Shown one piece after another: positions 22,790-32,617 of a DNA stretch of 64,000 nt. Numbering within the stretch: the stretch's first letter is position 1; the number at the start of each line of letters is the position of its first letter. A model generated the notes under the pieces. That model worked only from the letters and a program-made list of their open reading frames with translations, had not been told where the DNA came from and ran no database searches. Made by a program: the position numbers and the translations under genes. This DNA comes from Cervus elaphus (Eukaryota; Chordata; Mammalia; Artiodactyla; Cervidae): positions 52,786,001-52,850,000 of the forward strand of contig NC_057835.1 in NCBI RefSeq assembly GCF_910594005.1, written 5' to 3'.

Positions 22790-23217
22790 CAGAAACCTTT
22801 TTTTAACCATGGAGGCTAGTAGTGTTTTATCAACAGGATGCCACAAAAAGCCCAAGGCAAAATCAGACTGAACTGGCTAGATTCAAGGAACAGGCAAAGT
22901 CAGCTAAAGGCCATGGCTCTCCTTGCAATCATTTTTCTCTGCTGAGAGCTGAAGGCGACTGCTGTGCTTTATCTCTGGATTTGTTTCAGAAGTACCTGGT
23001 GTGTGCCAGAGACGCTTTGCACTTGTACTTGGATAGAGTATATGCTTTGAGAGGTATACAGTGGTTAACCACCTGGAACTAGCTTGAACTTGAGCACAGA
23101 AACCCCCATGAGCAGGAGCATATGACACCTACAGGAATCTAAGAGTTACCTTTGTTTCATTACCAACTAAGATCTCCACCCAAAGGAGGGATTTGTACTC
23201 TGCTTGGAATACAAAAT
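22790..23217 (+). mobile_element. Candidate endogenous retroviral LTR, left part
   Basis: The sequence is of balanced composition, unlike its AT-rich neighbours, and continues after the SINE at 23218-23427. Together the parts resemble a solitary LTR. I cannot name the family, and the 86-codon plus-strand frame (22822-23082) has no motif. Confidence 0.35.
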
Positions 23218-23427
23218 GGGCTTCCCAAGTCACGCAGTGGTAAAGAACCCGTCTGCAATGCAGGAGATGAGAGACTTGTGTTCGATCCCTGGGTCGGGAA
23301 GATCCCCTGGAGTGGGAAATGGCCCACTCCAGTATTCTTGCCTAGAAAATTCCATGGACAGAGAAGCCTGGAAGGTTGTAGCCCATGGCGTGGAAAAGAG
23401 CCAGACACAACTGAGCGACTAAACACT
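23218..23427 (+). mobile_element. Bov-tA SINE
   Basis: Head GGGCTTCCCAAGTCACGCAG, B box TGTTCGATCCC, body with a small deletion ('GGGAAATGGCCCACTCC') and 'CACAACTGAGCGACTAAAC' at the end. Confidence 0.94.
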
Positions 23428-23730
23428 CCAAACAGCACTCAAGGAAAATAAAGGAGCATGAAAGACCAGGCAAGCCCCAGTGACACCTGGGTATCTCCAT
23501 TCCTTTCCTAGAGGCCCCCAAATCCTGCCTCTCTCTTGACCCTTAAATTCCTTTACTCCCATTCCTTGGGGAAAAGGTTTTAGAGACTGAGCTCCCTTCT
23601 CCATTCTCCAGCCATTGAAGAAAAGCTTGACTTCGCTTGCACCAAACTCAGTTTCATTATTGGCCATGAGAACCTGAGTGGGGAAGAGCTCCCTAACGCA
23701 GCCAGGGGGACTTCAGTTTAGCTAGCTCCC
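23428..23730 (+). mobile_element. Candidate endogenous retroviral LTR, right part
   Basis: It contains an AATAAA polyadenylation-like hexamer at 23447-23452 and, near 23610-23700, a stretch ('CAGCCATTGAAGAAAAGCTT' then 'AAACTCAGTTTCATTATTGG') whose style is that of an LTR R-U5 end. The call is by resemblance only. Confidence 0.38.
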
Positions 23731-23847
23731 AAAAAAAGGGGGCCTCACATCTAATTCGATAGCAATGTACTAAAGAAAAAATTAATTTTAGCTCTCTTAA
23801 TTGAAAGCATGATTGAAAATTAAATATATTGAAATATAAATTTGTTA

Positions 23848-23984
23848 GAGTTGATCCTTGAAAAATGCTGGGGGTAGGGATGCCAACCCCTGCATCTCTA
23901 GATAACTTACAGTTGGGCTTCCCTGTCCCTCATTTCTCTGTATCTCTATTTTCTACATTCTCCTCTTCAACCAACCTTGGTCAG
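23848..23984. mobile_element. Tigger-type DNA transposon, left arm
   Basis: It begins with the terminal inverted repeat GAGTTGATCCTTGAA, preceded by a TA dinucleotide at 23846-23847. It continues with 'GGGATGCCAACCCCTGCATC' and 'CTCTTCAACCAACCTTGGTC', the inner sequence of a pogo/Tigger-derived miniature element. The remainder lies after the BovB, at 25306-25389. Confidence 0.7.
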
Positions 23985-24199
23985 TATCAGTTCAGTCGCT
24001 CAGTCGTGTCTGACCCCTTGCGACTCCATGGACTAAAGCACACTAGGCCTCCCTGTCCATCACCAACTCCCAGAGGCTATTCAAACTCATGTCCATCATG
24101 TCAGTGATGCCATCCAACCATCTCATCCTCTGTTGTCCCCTTCTCCTCCGGCCTTTGATCTTTCCCAGCATCAGGGTTTTTTCCAATGAGTCGTTTTTT

Positions 24200-24547
24200 T
24201 TAATGTTGTGTTTTAAACCAGCTTTTTTCACTCTCCTCTTTCACTTTCATCAAGATGTTCTTTAGTTCCTCTTCCCTTTCTGCCATAAGGGTGGTATCAT
24301 CTGCATATATGAGGTTATTGATATTTCTCCCAGCAATCTTGATTCCAGCTTGTGCTTCATCCAGCTCAGCGTTTCTCATGATGTACTCTGCATATAAGTT
24401 AAATAAGCAGGGTGACAATATACAGCCTTGATGTACTCCTTTCCTGATTTGGAACCAGTGTGTTGTTTCATGTCCAGTTCTAACTGTTTCTTCTTGAATT
24501 GCATACAGACTTCTTAAGAGGCAGGTCAGGTAGTCTGGTATGCCCAT
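24200..24547 (-). pseudogene. BovB ORF2 RT palm fragment with intact YADD
   Basis: A 115-codon frame holding the RTE reverse transcriptase palm: RKGVHQGCILSPCLFNLYAE, then NNLIYADDTTLMAE. The catalytic Y-A-D-D box lies at 24296-24307 and is intact. The frame ends abruptly at the deletion junction. A frameshift separates it from the upstream part at 24705-25058, so no functional product is expected. Confidence 0.88.
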
Positions 24548-24704
24548 CTCATGAAGAATTTTTCACAGTTTGTAGTGATCCACACAAAGGCTTTGGCCTA
24601 GTCAATAGAGCAAAAGTAGATGTTTTTCTGGAACTCTCTTTTTTGATGATCCAGTGGATATTGGCAATATGATCTCTGGTTCCTCTGCCTTTTCTAAATC
24701 CAGC

Positions 24705-25058
24705 TTAAACATCTGGAAGTTCACAGTTCACATACTGTTGAAGCCTGGCTTGGAGAATTTTGAGTATTACTTTGCTAGCATGTGAGATGAGTGCAATTGT
24801 GTGGTAGTTTAAATATTCTTTGGCATTGCCTTTTTTTGGGATTGGAATGAAAACTGACCTTTTCCAGTCCTGTGGCCACTGCTGAGTTTTCCAGATTTGC
24901 TGGCTTATTGAGTGCAGCACTTTCACAGCATCGTCTTTTAGGATTTGAAATAGCTCAACTGGAGTCCCATCACCTCCACTAGCTTTGTTCATAGTGATGC
25001 TTCCTAAGTCCCACTTGACTTCACATTCCAGGTTGTCTGGCTCTAGGTGAGTGATCAC
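24705..25058 (-). pseudogene. BovB ORF2 N-terminal RT fragment
   Basis: A 117-codon frame with ECEVKWDLGSITMNKASGGD, QQWPQDWKRSVFIPIPKKGN and LKILQARLQQYVNCELPDV, the N-terminal part of the RTE RT domain. It is out of frame with the YADD-bearing fragment downstream. The Met is internal. Confidence 0.88.
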
Positions 25059-25305
25059 ACCATCATGATTATCTGGGTCGTGAAGATCTTTTTTCTATAG
25101 TTCCATGTATTCTTGCCACCTCTTCTTAATATTTTCTGCTTCTGTTAGGTCCATACCATTTCTGTCATTTATTGTGCCCACTTTTGCATGAAATGTTTCC
25201 TTGGTATCTCTAGCTTTCTTGAAGAGATCTCTAGTCTTTCCCATTCTGTTGTTTTCCTCTATTTCTTTGCATTGATCACTTAGGAAGCCTTTCTTGTCTC
25301 CGTTT

Positions 25306-25389
25306 TTTTACTATGAAAGAAAAAAAACAAAAAAACTGCCTATAAGTGGACCCACACGCTTCAAACCCATGTTATTCAAGGGCCAACTG
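25306..25389. mobile_element. Tigger-type DNA transposon, right arm
   Basis: An A-rich stretch, then 'CTATAAGTGGACCCACACGC' and the terminal repeat ending CAAGGGCCAACTG, followed by TA at 25390-25391. Its reverse complement CAGTTGGCCCTTGAA matches the left arm's end at 13 of 15 positions. Confidence 0.72.
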
Positions 25390-25391
25390 TA

Positions 25392-25549
25392 TTTACAAAA
25401 TACCATCTCTTTCACATTTATGTTGAAACATGTTCTACCAAATGTGGCTTAATATAATAATATGTATTTGATTCAAATCTTGACTATGCCTAACTTGATC
25501 TCCAAAAAATAATATAAAAAACTGAAAAAAAAAAAAAAAAAAAGCTGAA
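25392..25549. other. Unassigned AT-rich stretch with poly-A
   Basis: It ends in a run of about 19 A at 25525-25543. Otherwise nothing recognisable. Confidence 0.5.
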
Positions 25550-26170
25550 TCCGGTACTTAATTTTGAAGTAGGAGGCATGCTCAGTTTTGTGTGTGTGTC
25601 CTTCACTGTGCAAATGCTGAAGGAAAGAGAAGGAACTTACCCTTTTTGAAAGGGATTCTCCCGCTTCTCTCTTCCGTGAAAGGTAAAGTGCTTGAGGACT
25701 TGCTGGTTCAAACCCCAGTTCCTCAGGGGTTCCCAGGGTGAAATTTGAAACTGGCCCCCTTTATGCAGAGGGCAAGGAGAGACTGAAGGAAAAAAGACCA
25801 TTCCAGATCAGTAGGTGGCTGACTTGAGGATCAAGAGACTTTTACAGAGGGGGCTTGAGTAGCAGCGAGATGAGTAGATTTCCTCACCTGCGCACGGCAA
25901 TCTTAAGAATTTACATAGAAGCCTTAAGTTCAGACACATACACAGTCCAGATGGTCTCACTAACACTTTCTCTTTCAAGATTGTATCCCTGAAGTAGCAG
26001 CAATTAGTAAAAAAAAAATGGACGGCAGAACGTACATTTCGAATACATGGAAGGCACGTAAATTACAGCTTGCATGAGGAACAGTGATCAGGTCCCCTCC
26101 GTGACCTCCTCCAACATCACTAGGTACAGCTTTGATAAAACGACCTCCATTTCATGACTCTTAGAAAGTA
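25550..26170 (-). mobile_element. Candidate endogenous retroviral LTR, antisense
   Basis: A 600-bp block of balanced composition, free of long frames and distinct from its AT-rich flanks. On the minus strand it holds a CATAAA word near 25765 followed by a G-rich run and 'CCTGAGGAACTGGGG'. The layout suggests an LTR, but I could not match it to a named family. Confidence 0.35.
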
Positions 26171-28222
26171 TGGCAGATGGCCACTCTCATACCAGTGATC
26201 AATGAGTTAATGAGCTATAATTTATTTATATTTCAAGTACTTCTCTTTTTCAATATATAAATGTGTATATAAAATTTTTATTATAAAGCCCATCATTAAG
26301 AATGTGAATAACTCTTATGTTTCAATATGTGATCAAATAGGCATAATATATTATTTTAGAGAAAAAAAATTCAAAATGTAGTATTAAATTTAATTCTTTG
26401 TATTCACCTTATAGATTTTATAAAATACACAAAATTATGAATTAATTGGATCATTAAAGAAAATTTGAAACTGGTAAGATGAAATGGAAATATGAGGAAA
26501 TTATGAAGTTGTTTCACTTTATTTTTATTATAAGTGATGTCCGTATCCTTTTACACATGATCAGTTAAATTGGTGGCAAGGCTTCTAAAGTATTAATTAA
26601 CTTTCTGATGATGAAATATGCTTACTGCATTTTCCACAAAAATTACACATCACTGACTATCATGGAGTACACCTAAAATGACTTCTATCCAAATGTCTAA
26701 TGGAATGTTACACCAAAATATTAACACAGATTTTACCCATAATAAAAACATGTTGTGGTGGTGAGATTTGGATTATAATTATATAAATATTCCTATTCTT
26801 TCTAACAAATGTCCTAAATGTAAGATAAAGTAGAGAATTAAGTAAAATCCCTATAGAAGGAAATAACCAGCATAAACATCTACAGAAAACTCATATAAAA
26901 CTATTAAATCGGGGAAAATTATACATGATGAACTACTACCTTCACCTAAATTCTTTGATGGATTTCATATTCAAAATATTATGGATGGTTATTACTATAT
27001 TGATATCAAGGTATTTGGGGTTGCTTTGAGGTTATCATTAAGAGTAACACCTAGTTTCCTCTAAAATGTATGTTTATCATGCCTTAATTATTATTCTTCA
27101 GTATTGTCTGGAAAGAAATTGGTAGAGCGCCACAAACTTATTTTACAAACCTCAAAATGTATTAGTTACCATATATTCTGAGGCATTAACAACTCTTTAA
27201 AGTCATTGCAGATGTACTGTTGTGATAGCTGTTGTGTACCCATGAGTCTCATATAGTCTGATTTTACCCAAATGGTTTTGACATCCTAAAATATCCCTAT
27301 AACTTTTTTTTCTCCAAAGGGAGAAAGAACCTACTAATAGAGTGGCTATTGGAGTCTCTGAGCTGCTTCACTTCAAAATGTTTTCTCCTTGAAAGTCCAG
27401 AAAAATAGACAATTGAGAAAATGAGGAAAGAAATTGGTCAGGCTCCTAGATTCTGTCTTCTCTACCAAGTTTTTTATATATTTTATGCTAAAAAATAATA
27501 AAAAGAGTTTATCTAGAATTCTGATGTCAATAAAACTGTTTGTTTAGTGTTCTGACTCTAATAGCCTGGCATCCAGAGAAAGAAAGTCAAATGTATAAAT
27601 AAAATAACTTTTCATGGTGGTATTTTTAATTACACTCTGAACTAGACAGGAACATATTGAAAGGACTATGAACTCCTTGAGTATGATAGCAAAAGGTTTT
27701 GTAAGTTAGCTAAACATTTATATTGACCATGTAACCTATTAGGTTTCAAGGAAAATATTATAGCTTTAGGTTTGAAAAAGATTTCCCTCAGGCTTTCTTT
27801 TTTTTTTTTTCCTTTCTGATTTCTGCTGATAGGACTACAGCTTTCCTGAGATGAATAACCAAGGTAGAAACTTGGGCAAACAGCCCATAGTAAAGACAGG
27901 GATATTTCATTCATTAGGTACCTGTATGCAGGATATTTCAGGCACCCTGCTGTCTTCATTTGTTTTCTCTCAAGCAGAGTTTGAGACAAGGACTATTATG
28001 CAGGTGTTTATTTTTAGAAATGACCTTAAGGCACCCAAATGGAGGGAGTAGAAAAATTGAAACAAAGAAAGAAGGAAAGTTGGCATAGGGAGCATTGTTG
28101 AGCTGTTTCCACTATGGTCCTTTGGGACTCAACCCACTAGCGACTCTGTCAGGAGTCCTATAAACGCATATCAGCCAGAGACATGAAAGGGGTACGTGTT
28201 TACCCAGTTTGCCCCACATATG
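26171..28222. other. Long unassigned region
   Basis: About 2 kb, strongly AT-rich to 27660. A 107-codon antisense frame at 27666-27989 crosses a T12 run, which becomes a lysine block, and has no domain. A shorter plus frame overlaps it. No gene is supported. Confidence 0.5.
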
Positions 28223-28239
28223 TGTATGCATGCATGCTG

Positions 28240-28489
28240 CGCTATGCTCAGTCACTCTGTCATATGACTCTTTGTGACCCCATGGACCCCATGGACCCCA
28301 TGGTCACCCCATGTGACCCCATAGCCTGCTGGGCTTCTCTATCGATGGAATTTTCCAGGCAAGAATACTGGAGTGGGTTGCCATTTCCTATGCCAGGGGA
28401 ATCTTCCTGACCCACGGATCAAACCTATGTCTCTTGCGTCTCTTGTATTGGGAGGAGGATTCTTTACCACTGTGCCACCTGGGAAGTCC
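28240..28489 (-). mobile_element. Bov-tA SINE with internal minisatellite expansion
   Basis: Antisense SINE from 'GCTATGCTCAGTCACTCTGT' to head GTGCCACCTGGGAAGTCC. It is longer than usual because the GACCCCATG motif is repeated about five times at 28275-28324. The words TATGCATGCA at 28224-28233 and 28491-28500 bracket the element and are probably its target-site duplication. Confidence 0.92.
28275..28324. repeat. GACCCCATG-type minisatellite in a SINE
   Basis: Roughly five imperfect units of 9-14 bp built on GACCCCATG. Other Bov-tA copies in the window have one such motif here, so this is a local expansion after or during insertion. Confidence 0.8.
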
Positions 28490-28500
28490 GTATGCATGCA

Positions 28501-28783
28501 TGCTGCTGCTGCTGCTAAGTCGCTTCAGTCATGTCCGACTCTGTGCGACCCCATAGACGGCAGCCCACCAGGCTCCCCCGTCCCTGGGATTCTCCAGGCA
28601 AGAACACTGGAGTGGGTTGCCGTTTCCTTCTCCAATGCATGAAAGTGAAAAGTGAAAGTGAAGTCACTCAGTTGTGTCCACTCTTCATGACCCCATGGAC
28701 TGCAGCCCACCAGACTCCTCGATCCACGGGATTTTCCAGGCAAGAGTACTGGAGCGGGGTGCCATCGCCTTCTCCGGTATTCA
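28501..28783 (-). mobile_element. Bov-A2 dimeric SINE, antisense
   Basis: (TGC)n tail at the left, 'TAAGTCGCTTCAGTCATGTC', first unit to 'CCTTCTCCAATGCATG', linker AAAGTGAAAAGTGAAAGTG, second unit to 'CCATCGCCTTCTCCGG'. It lies immediately beside the previous SINE. Confidence 0.94.
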
Positions 28784-30266
28784 TGCATAGTCCTGTATAA
28801 TTAGGCTTCAACAGACTTCCAGTGAGGCTGTAGCAGAGAACTACCATTCAGAAAGCAAGAGATGTGTTGTACATCTATGTCAAGGTGATGTCATGCTACA
28901 GCAAAAAACCTATGGTACAGTTTTTGAGGTAAATATAGAACTATTTGACAGAGACCCTTCTCCATGCACCACTCAAGACCTCCTATGCCCTATATTAAGT
29001 CCAGTACACTACAGATGTAGTAGCCAGCCTCAAGCACTACTGAAAGCTTAAAGAAGAGTGTTCATTGAATAAGTTAAAATACCCAAAATGTAACTGGTCC
29101 CTGTGCTCACCAGTACTTTAGCTGATTTCAGTTTCTTGACTGATGAGAAGACTCAGACCTTGATCTCTGAAGAATTAGAGCCTTCAGTAGGTGCACTTCT
29201 CAGATTAAGGTTGTTGCATGGGTGCACGTAGTCATCACTGTGTCTGGATCATCAAGAGTTGTCCAAGTAAATCTCCTGAATTTCACATATAGTCCTTTCT
29301 GACTTATTTTGTTGCCAGAAGTCTAGCAATCTTCATCGATATCTTAACTCCTTTCACTATCAGATGAACCACAAAATGATAAGCCCAATAGGACCTTGTG
29401 AAAGTCATAGCTTCTAGTTCTGATTCCCAAGTTCTGGATTCCCTGCTGGAAACCTCCATCACGTCACTCTGCATCAGGACTTTCACTCCTGCCATGCTTA
29501 AACATGTGAAGACATAGAGTGAACATTTGGCAAATGGGTTGCAGGATGTAACATTGCAACTGGCTAATTCTACACCTACCTCTTGATTCCCGGACCAGCG
29601 TTCTAGGTTTTCAGAAAGCAACACCAACCAAGCTATTTACCTGGCATATATGCTCCATGTTGTAGGACAGTTTCATAATCTTGCAGGGTTTTTATAAAAC
29701 TGACACTCTGAAAGACCATTCCAACATTCCTTTACACTTCCAGATCAAGCAGTATATGGTGGGACAGAGAATCATGCAGTTAGGCGTTCATCATCAGATT
29801 TTTTTAAGCATAAAATGGGCCCTTTGTTCTGAGTTAATAATATGCCGGATCCTATGTGGGGTTCTGCTGGAAGAGAAACTGCAGTTAGGAAAAGCAAACC
29901 TTGATGTCAAGACTGATAAGGAATAATTATTGCCCATGGTGAGTTTGGAGTGATTCAACACAATTAATATTTTCTTACATTACTGGATTTCTTTGAAAAC
30001 TAATGCCACATTAGAGGCTAAATATTAGTCTCTGCTTTGGCAAGAATGGCATTCAGCAAAGGTAGTAACAAGATAGGTTTTAATGAGAAGGAGCTAGAGA
30101 GTAGATTTCTGTTGAAGAGTGTAGATATCTGCTCCCATGGCTACTCTATTCATGAACCATTTGTGTAAGTGCTGGGATAGATGAGAAGAACCTATATAAC
30201 ATCCTTAGAATGAATCCAACTAACTACAAGAATGCAGAGTGGTTCCTCTTTGGTGAATGCTCTCTG
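28784..30266 (-). other. Unassigned region, possibly decayed retroviral interior
   Basis: About 1.5 kb of balanced composition, unlike the AT-rich parts of the window. The minus strand keeps one long frame (29304-29627). The same kind of sequence continues beyond the two BovB copies toward 37 kb, where a retroviral RT motif is visible, so a common origin is possible but unproven. Confidence 0.35.
29304..29627 (-). pseudogene. 107-codon antisense frame of unknown origin
   Basis: No domain recognised. The product would hold four cysteines between residues 28 and 42 and no clear membrane segment or signal peptide. There is no splice-site evidence and no other frame nearby to extend it. Composition and setting suggest a fossil of a retroelement coding region rather than a host exon. 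Start choice is arbitrary. Confidence 0.3.
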
Positions 30267-30335
30267 CTGTGAATTCAGTTTAGTTCAATTCAGTTGCTCA
30301 GTCGTGTCCAACTCTTTGCGACCCCATGAACTGCA

Positions 30336-31316
30336 TCACGCCAGGCCTCCCTGTCCATCACCAACTCCCAGAGCCTTCCCAAACTCATGTCCATTCAGTC
30401 GGTGATGCCATCCAACCATCTCATCCTGTCGTCCCCTTCTCCTCCTGCCCTCAATCTTTTCCAGCCTCAGGGTCTTTTCAAATGAATCAGCTCTCTGCAT
30501 CAGGTGGCCAAAGTATTTGAGTTTCAGCTTCAACATCAGTCCTTCCAAAGAACACCGAGGACTGATCTCCTTTAGGATGGAATGGTTGGACCTACTTGCA
30601 GTCCAAGGAACTCTCAAGAGTTTTTTCCAACACCACAGTTCAAAAGCATCAAATCTTTGGCACTCAGCTTTCTTAATAGTCAAACTCTCACATCCATACA
30701 TGACTACTGGAAAAACCATAGCCTTGATTAGATGGACCTTTGTTGGCAAAGTAATGTCTCTGCTTTTTAATATGCTGTCTAGGTTGGTCATAGCTTTCTT
30801 TCCAAGGAGCAAGCGTCTTTTAATTTCATGGATGCAGTCACCATCTGCAGTGATTTTGGAGCCCAGAAAAATAAAGTCAACCACTGTTTCCATTGTTTCC
30901 CCATCTATTTGCCATGAAGTGATGGGACCAGATGCCATGATCTTAGTTTTCTGAATGTAGAGCTTTAAGCCAACTTTTTAATTCTCCTCTTTCATTTTCA
31001 TCAAGAGGCTTTTTAGTTCTTCTTCACTTTCTGCCATAAGGGTGGTGTCATCTGCATATCTAAGGTTATTGATGTTTCCCCTGGCAATCTTGATTCCAGC
31101 TTGTGCTTCATACAGCCCAGAATTTTTCATGATGTACTCTGCATATAAGTTAAATAAGCAGGGTGACAATATACAGCCTTGACGTACTCCTTTTCCTATT
31201 TGGAACCAGTCTGTTGTTCCACGTCCAGTTCTAACTGTTGCTTCGTGACCTGCATACAGGTTTCTCAAGAGGCAAGTCAGGTGTCTGGTATTCCCATTTC
31301 TCTCAGAATTTTCCAC
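30336..31316 (-). pseudogene. BovB ORF2, RT palm to C-terminus, one stop
   Basis: Two open stretches (31316-30978 and 30938-30336) are in the same frame and are parted by a stop just after LLMKMKEEN, with the RTE reading resuming after it. The first holds GKGVRQGCILSPCLFNLYAE and NNLRYADDTTLMAE, with the catalytic Y-A-D-D at 31047-31058 intact. The second is the 200-codon C-terminal region, with ILKSRDITLPTKVHLIKAMV and the basic EGRRRRGRQ segment. Not expected to be functional. Confidence 0.9.
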
Positions 31317-31810
31317 AGTTTATTGTGATCCACACAGTCAAAGGCTTTGGCATAGTCAATAAAGCAGAAATAGATGTTTCCTGGAACTCTATTTTTCCAT
31401 GATCCAATGGATGTTGGCAATTTGATCTCTGGTTCCTCTGCCTTTTCTAAATCCAGCTTGAACATCTGGAAGTTCACAGTTCACGTCCTGTGAAGCCTGA
31501 CTTGGAGAATTTTAAGCTTTATTTTACTAGCGTGTGAGATGAGTACAATTGTGAAATAGTTTGAGCATTCCTTGGCATTGCCTTTCTTGGGGATTGGAAT
31601 GAAAACTGACCTTTTCCAGTCCTGTGGCCACTGCTGAGTTTTCCAAATTTGCTGGTCCATTGAGTGCAGCACTTTCACAGCATCGTCTTTTAGGATTTGA
31701 AATAGCTCAACTGGGATTCTGTCACCTCCATTAGCTTTGTTTGTAGTGATGCTTCCTAAGGTCCACTTGACTTCACATTCCAGGAGGTCTGGCTCTAAGT
31801 GAGTGATCAC
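31277..31810 (-). pseudogene. BovB ORF2, N-terminal RT part, one stop
   Basis: Two open stretches (31810-31481 and 31477-31277) share a frame and are separated by a stop near 31480. They hold QQWPQDWKRSVFIPIPKKGN and then YFCFIDYAKAFDCVDHNKLW, the RT motif containing the first catalytic aspartate. A frameshift near 31290 parts this frame from the YADD-bearing one. Confidence 0.9.
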
Positions 31811-31864
31811 ACCATCGTGATCATCTGGCTCATGAAGATCTTCTTTGTACAGTTCTTCTGTGAA

Positions 31865-32569
31865 GTACTGAAACCCAAATATCTAACACTTTGTGCCACA
31901 TCAAAATATTCTTCTTCTGTTGCTTGAAATTTCAACTTTGTTTCTTCCCCAATTATGCAAGCTGTTTTCCAATGTCCAGAAATATGTTTTTAATCATATA
32001 TTATGCCATTTTTAACATAAAATGTGAATAACTATGTTTAGTGCTCACAGCTATGCCTCTGAGAGAATTTCTTAATGCATTCATTAGGGCAATACCAAAG
32101 GAGGGCTAGTGTGCAAAACCTTCTCCATTTGGTTTGCGTCAATATACTAAGCTAATAAATCATTAAACTAACTCTGAGTTTGTTCACTCACTCTTCTTTG
32201 TTTTCAAAAAGCACCAACATAATCCAAAGGTATGAATTAAAGCAAAATTTTCTATACAACAGACATAGGCAACACAGTGTCTGATCATTCAATTTACCTG
32301 AGCCCAATCTGTAATGTACCATTTTTATTCTAAAGAGACTGCTGCTGTACTTTCTGCACTTGTGATTCACTGTATCTGGTAATTTCAAAGGCAAGATCTG
32401 TAGATTTGGTGACTGTTAAGTCACTTGATAGCTCAGAGTGAACTATTTAGTTTACTCTAGGATTCAGTCACTTTGAATATAAGTCAAATGGCAAATTATG
32501 CCCTGCTGCAAAAGGAAAGGCTTTGTTCCAGAATTCTAGGAATCTGCTTTGCTCTCTGATACTAGTTCT
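31865..32569. other. Unassigned stretch between two BovB copies
   Basis: No repeat or gene that I can name. An antisense 68-codon frame (32188-32394) has no domain. It may belong to the same old background as 28.8-30.2 kb. Confidence 0.45.
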
Positions 32570-32617
32570 TCTATTGATGCTATAATAATTTACCACAATT
32601 TAGCAACTTAAAACAAC
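32570..32617 (+). repeat. Ancient mammalian repeat, left end
   Basis: 'GCTATAATAATTTACCACAA' followed by 'AGCAACTTAAAACAAC' is the start of a common old mammalian interspersed repeat, whose continuation appears immediately after the BovB at 33687 ('ACACATTTATTATCTCACAC'). Family name not assigned. Confidence 0.6.

Larger units (their letters stand above)
23985..25305 (-). mobile_element. BovB, 1.3-kb internally deleted copy inside Tigger
   Basis: Antisense BovB from 'CAGTTCAGTCGCTCAGTCG' to 'AATGAGTCG' (3' region), then a jump at about 24195 straight into the RT region. It continues 5'-wards to 'CTCTATTTCTTTGCATTGAT'. The deleted part is the ORF2 segment between RT and the C-terminal tail. 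The 5' end, with the endonuclease, is absent. Confidence 0.93.
30273..31861 (-). mobile_element. BovB, 1.6-kb 5'-truncated copy
   Basis: Antisense and collinear with BovB from its 3' tail ('TTTAGTTCAATTCAGTTGCT') to the start of the RT region ('ATCTTCTTTGTACAGTTCTT'). It has no large internal deletion. CTGTGAA occurs at 30267-30273 and 31858-31864, a possible but weak duplication because part of it may be BovB sequence. It holds the longest RT-bearing frames in the window. Confidence 0.95.

Noticed and set aside
27666..27989. 107-codon antisense frame
   Set aside because: A T12 run supplies a lysine block, and no domain, homologue or splice context is evident. A short plus-strand frame overlaps it, as expected by chance.
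28373..28800. Several frames of 87-89 codons on both strands
   Set aside because: All fall inside a Bov-tA and a Bov-A2 element. SINE consensus sequence happens to be open in several frames.
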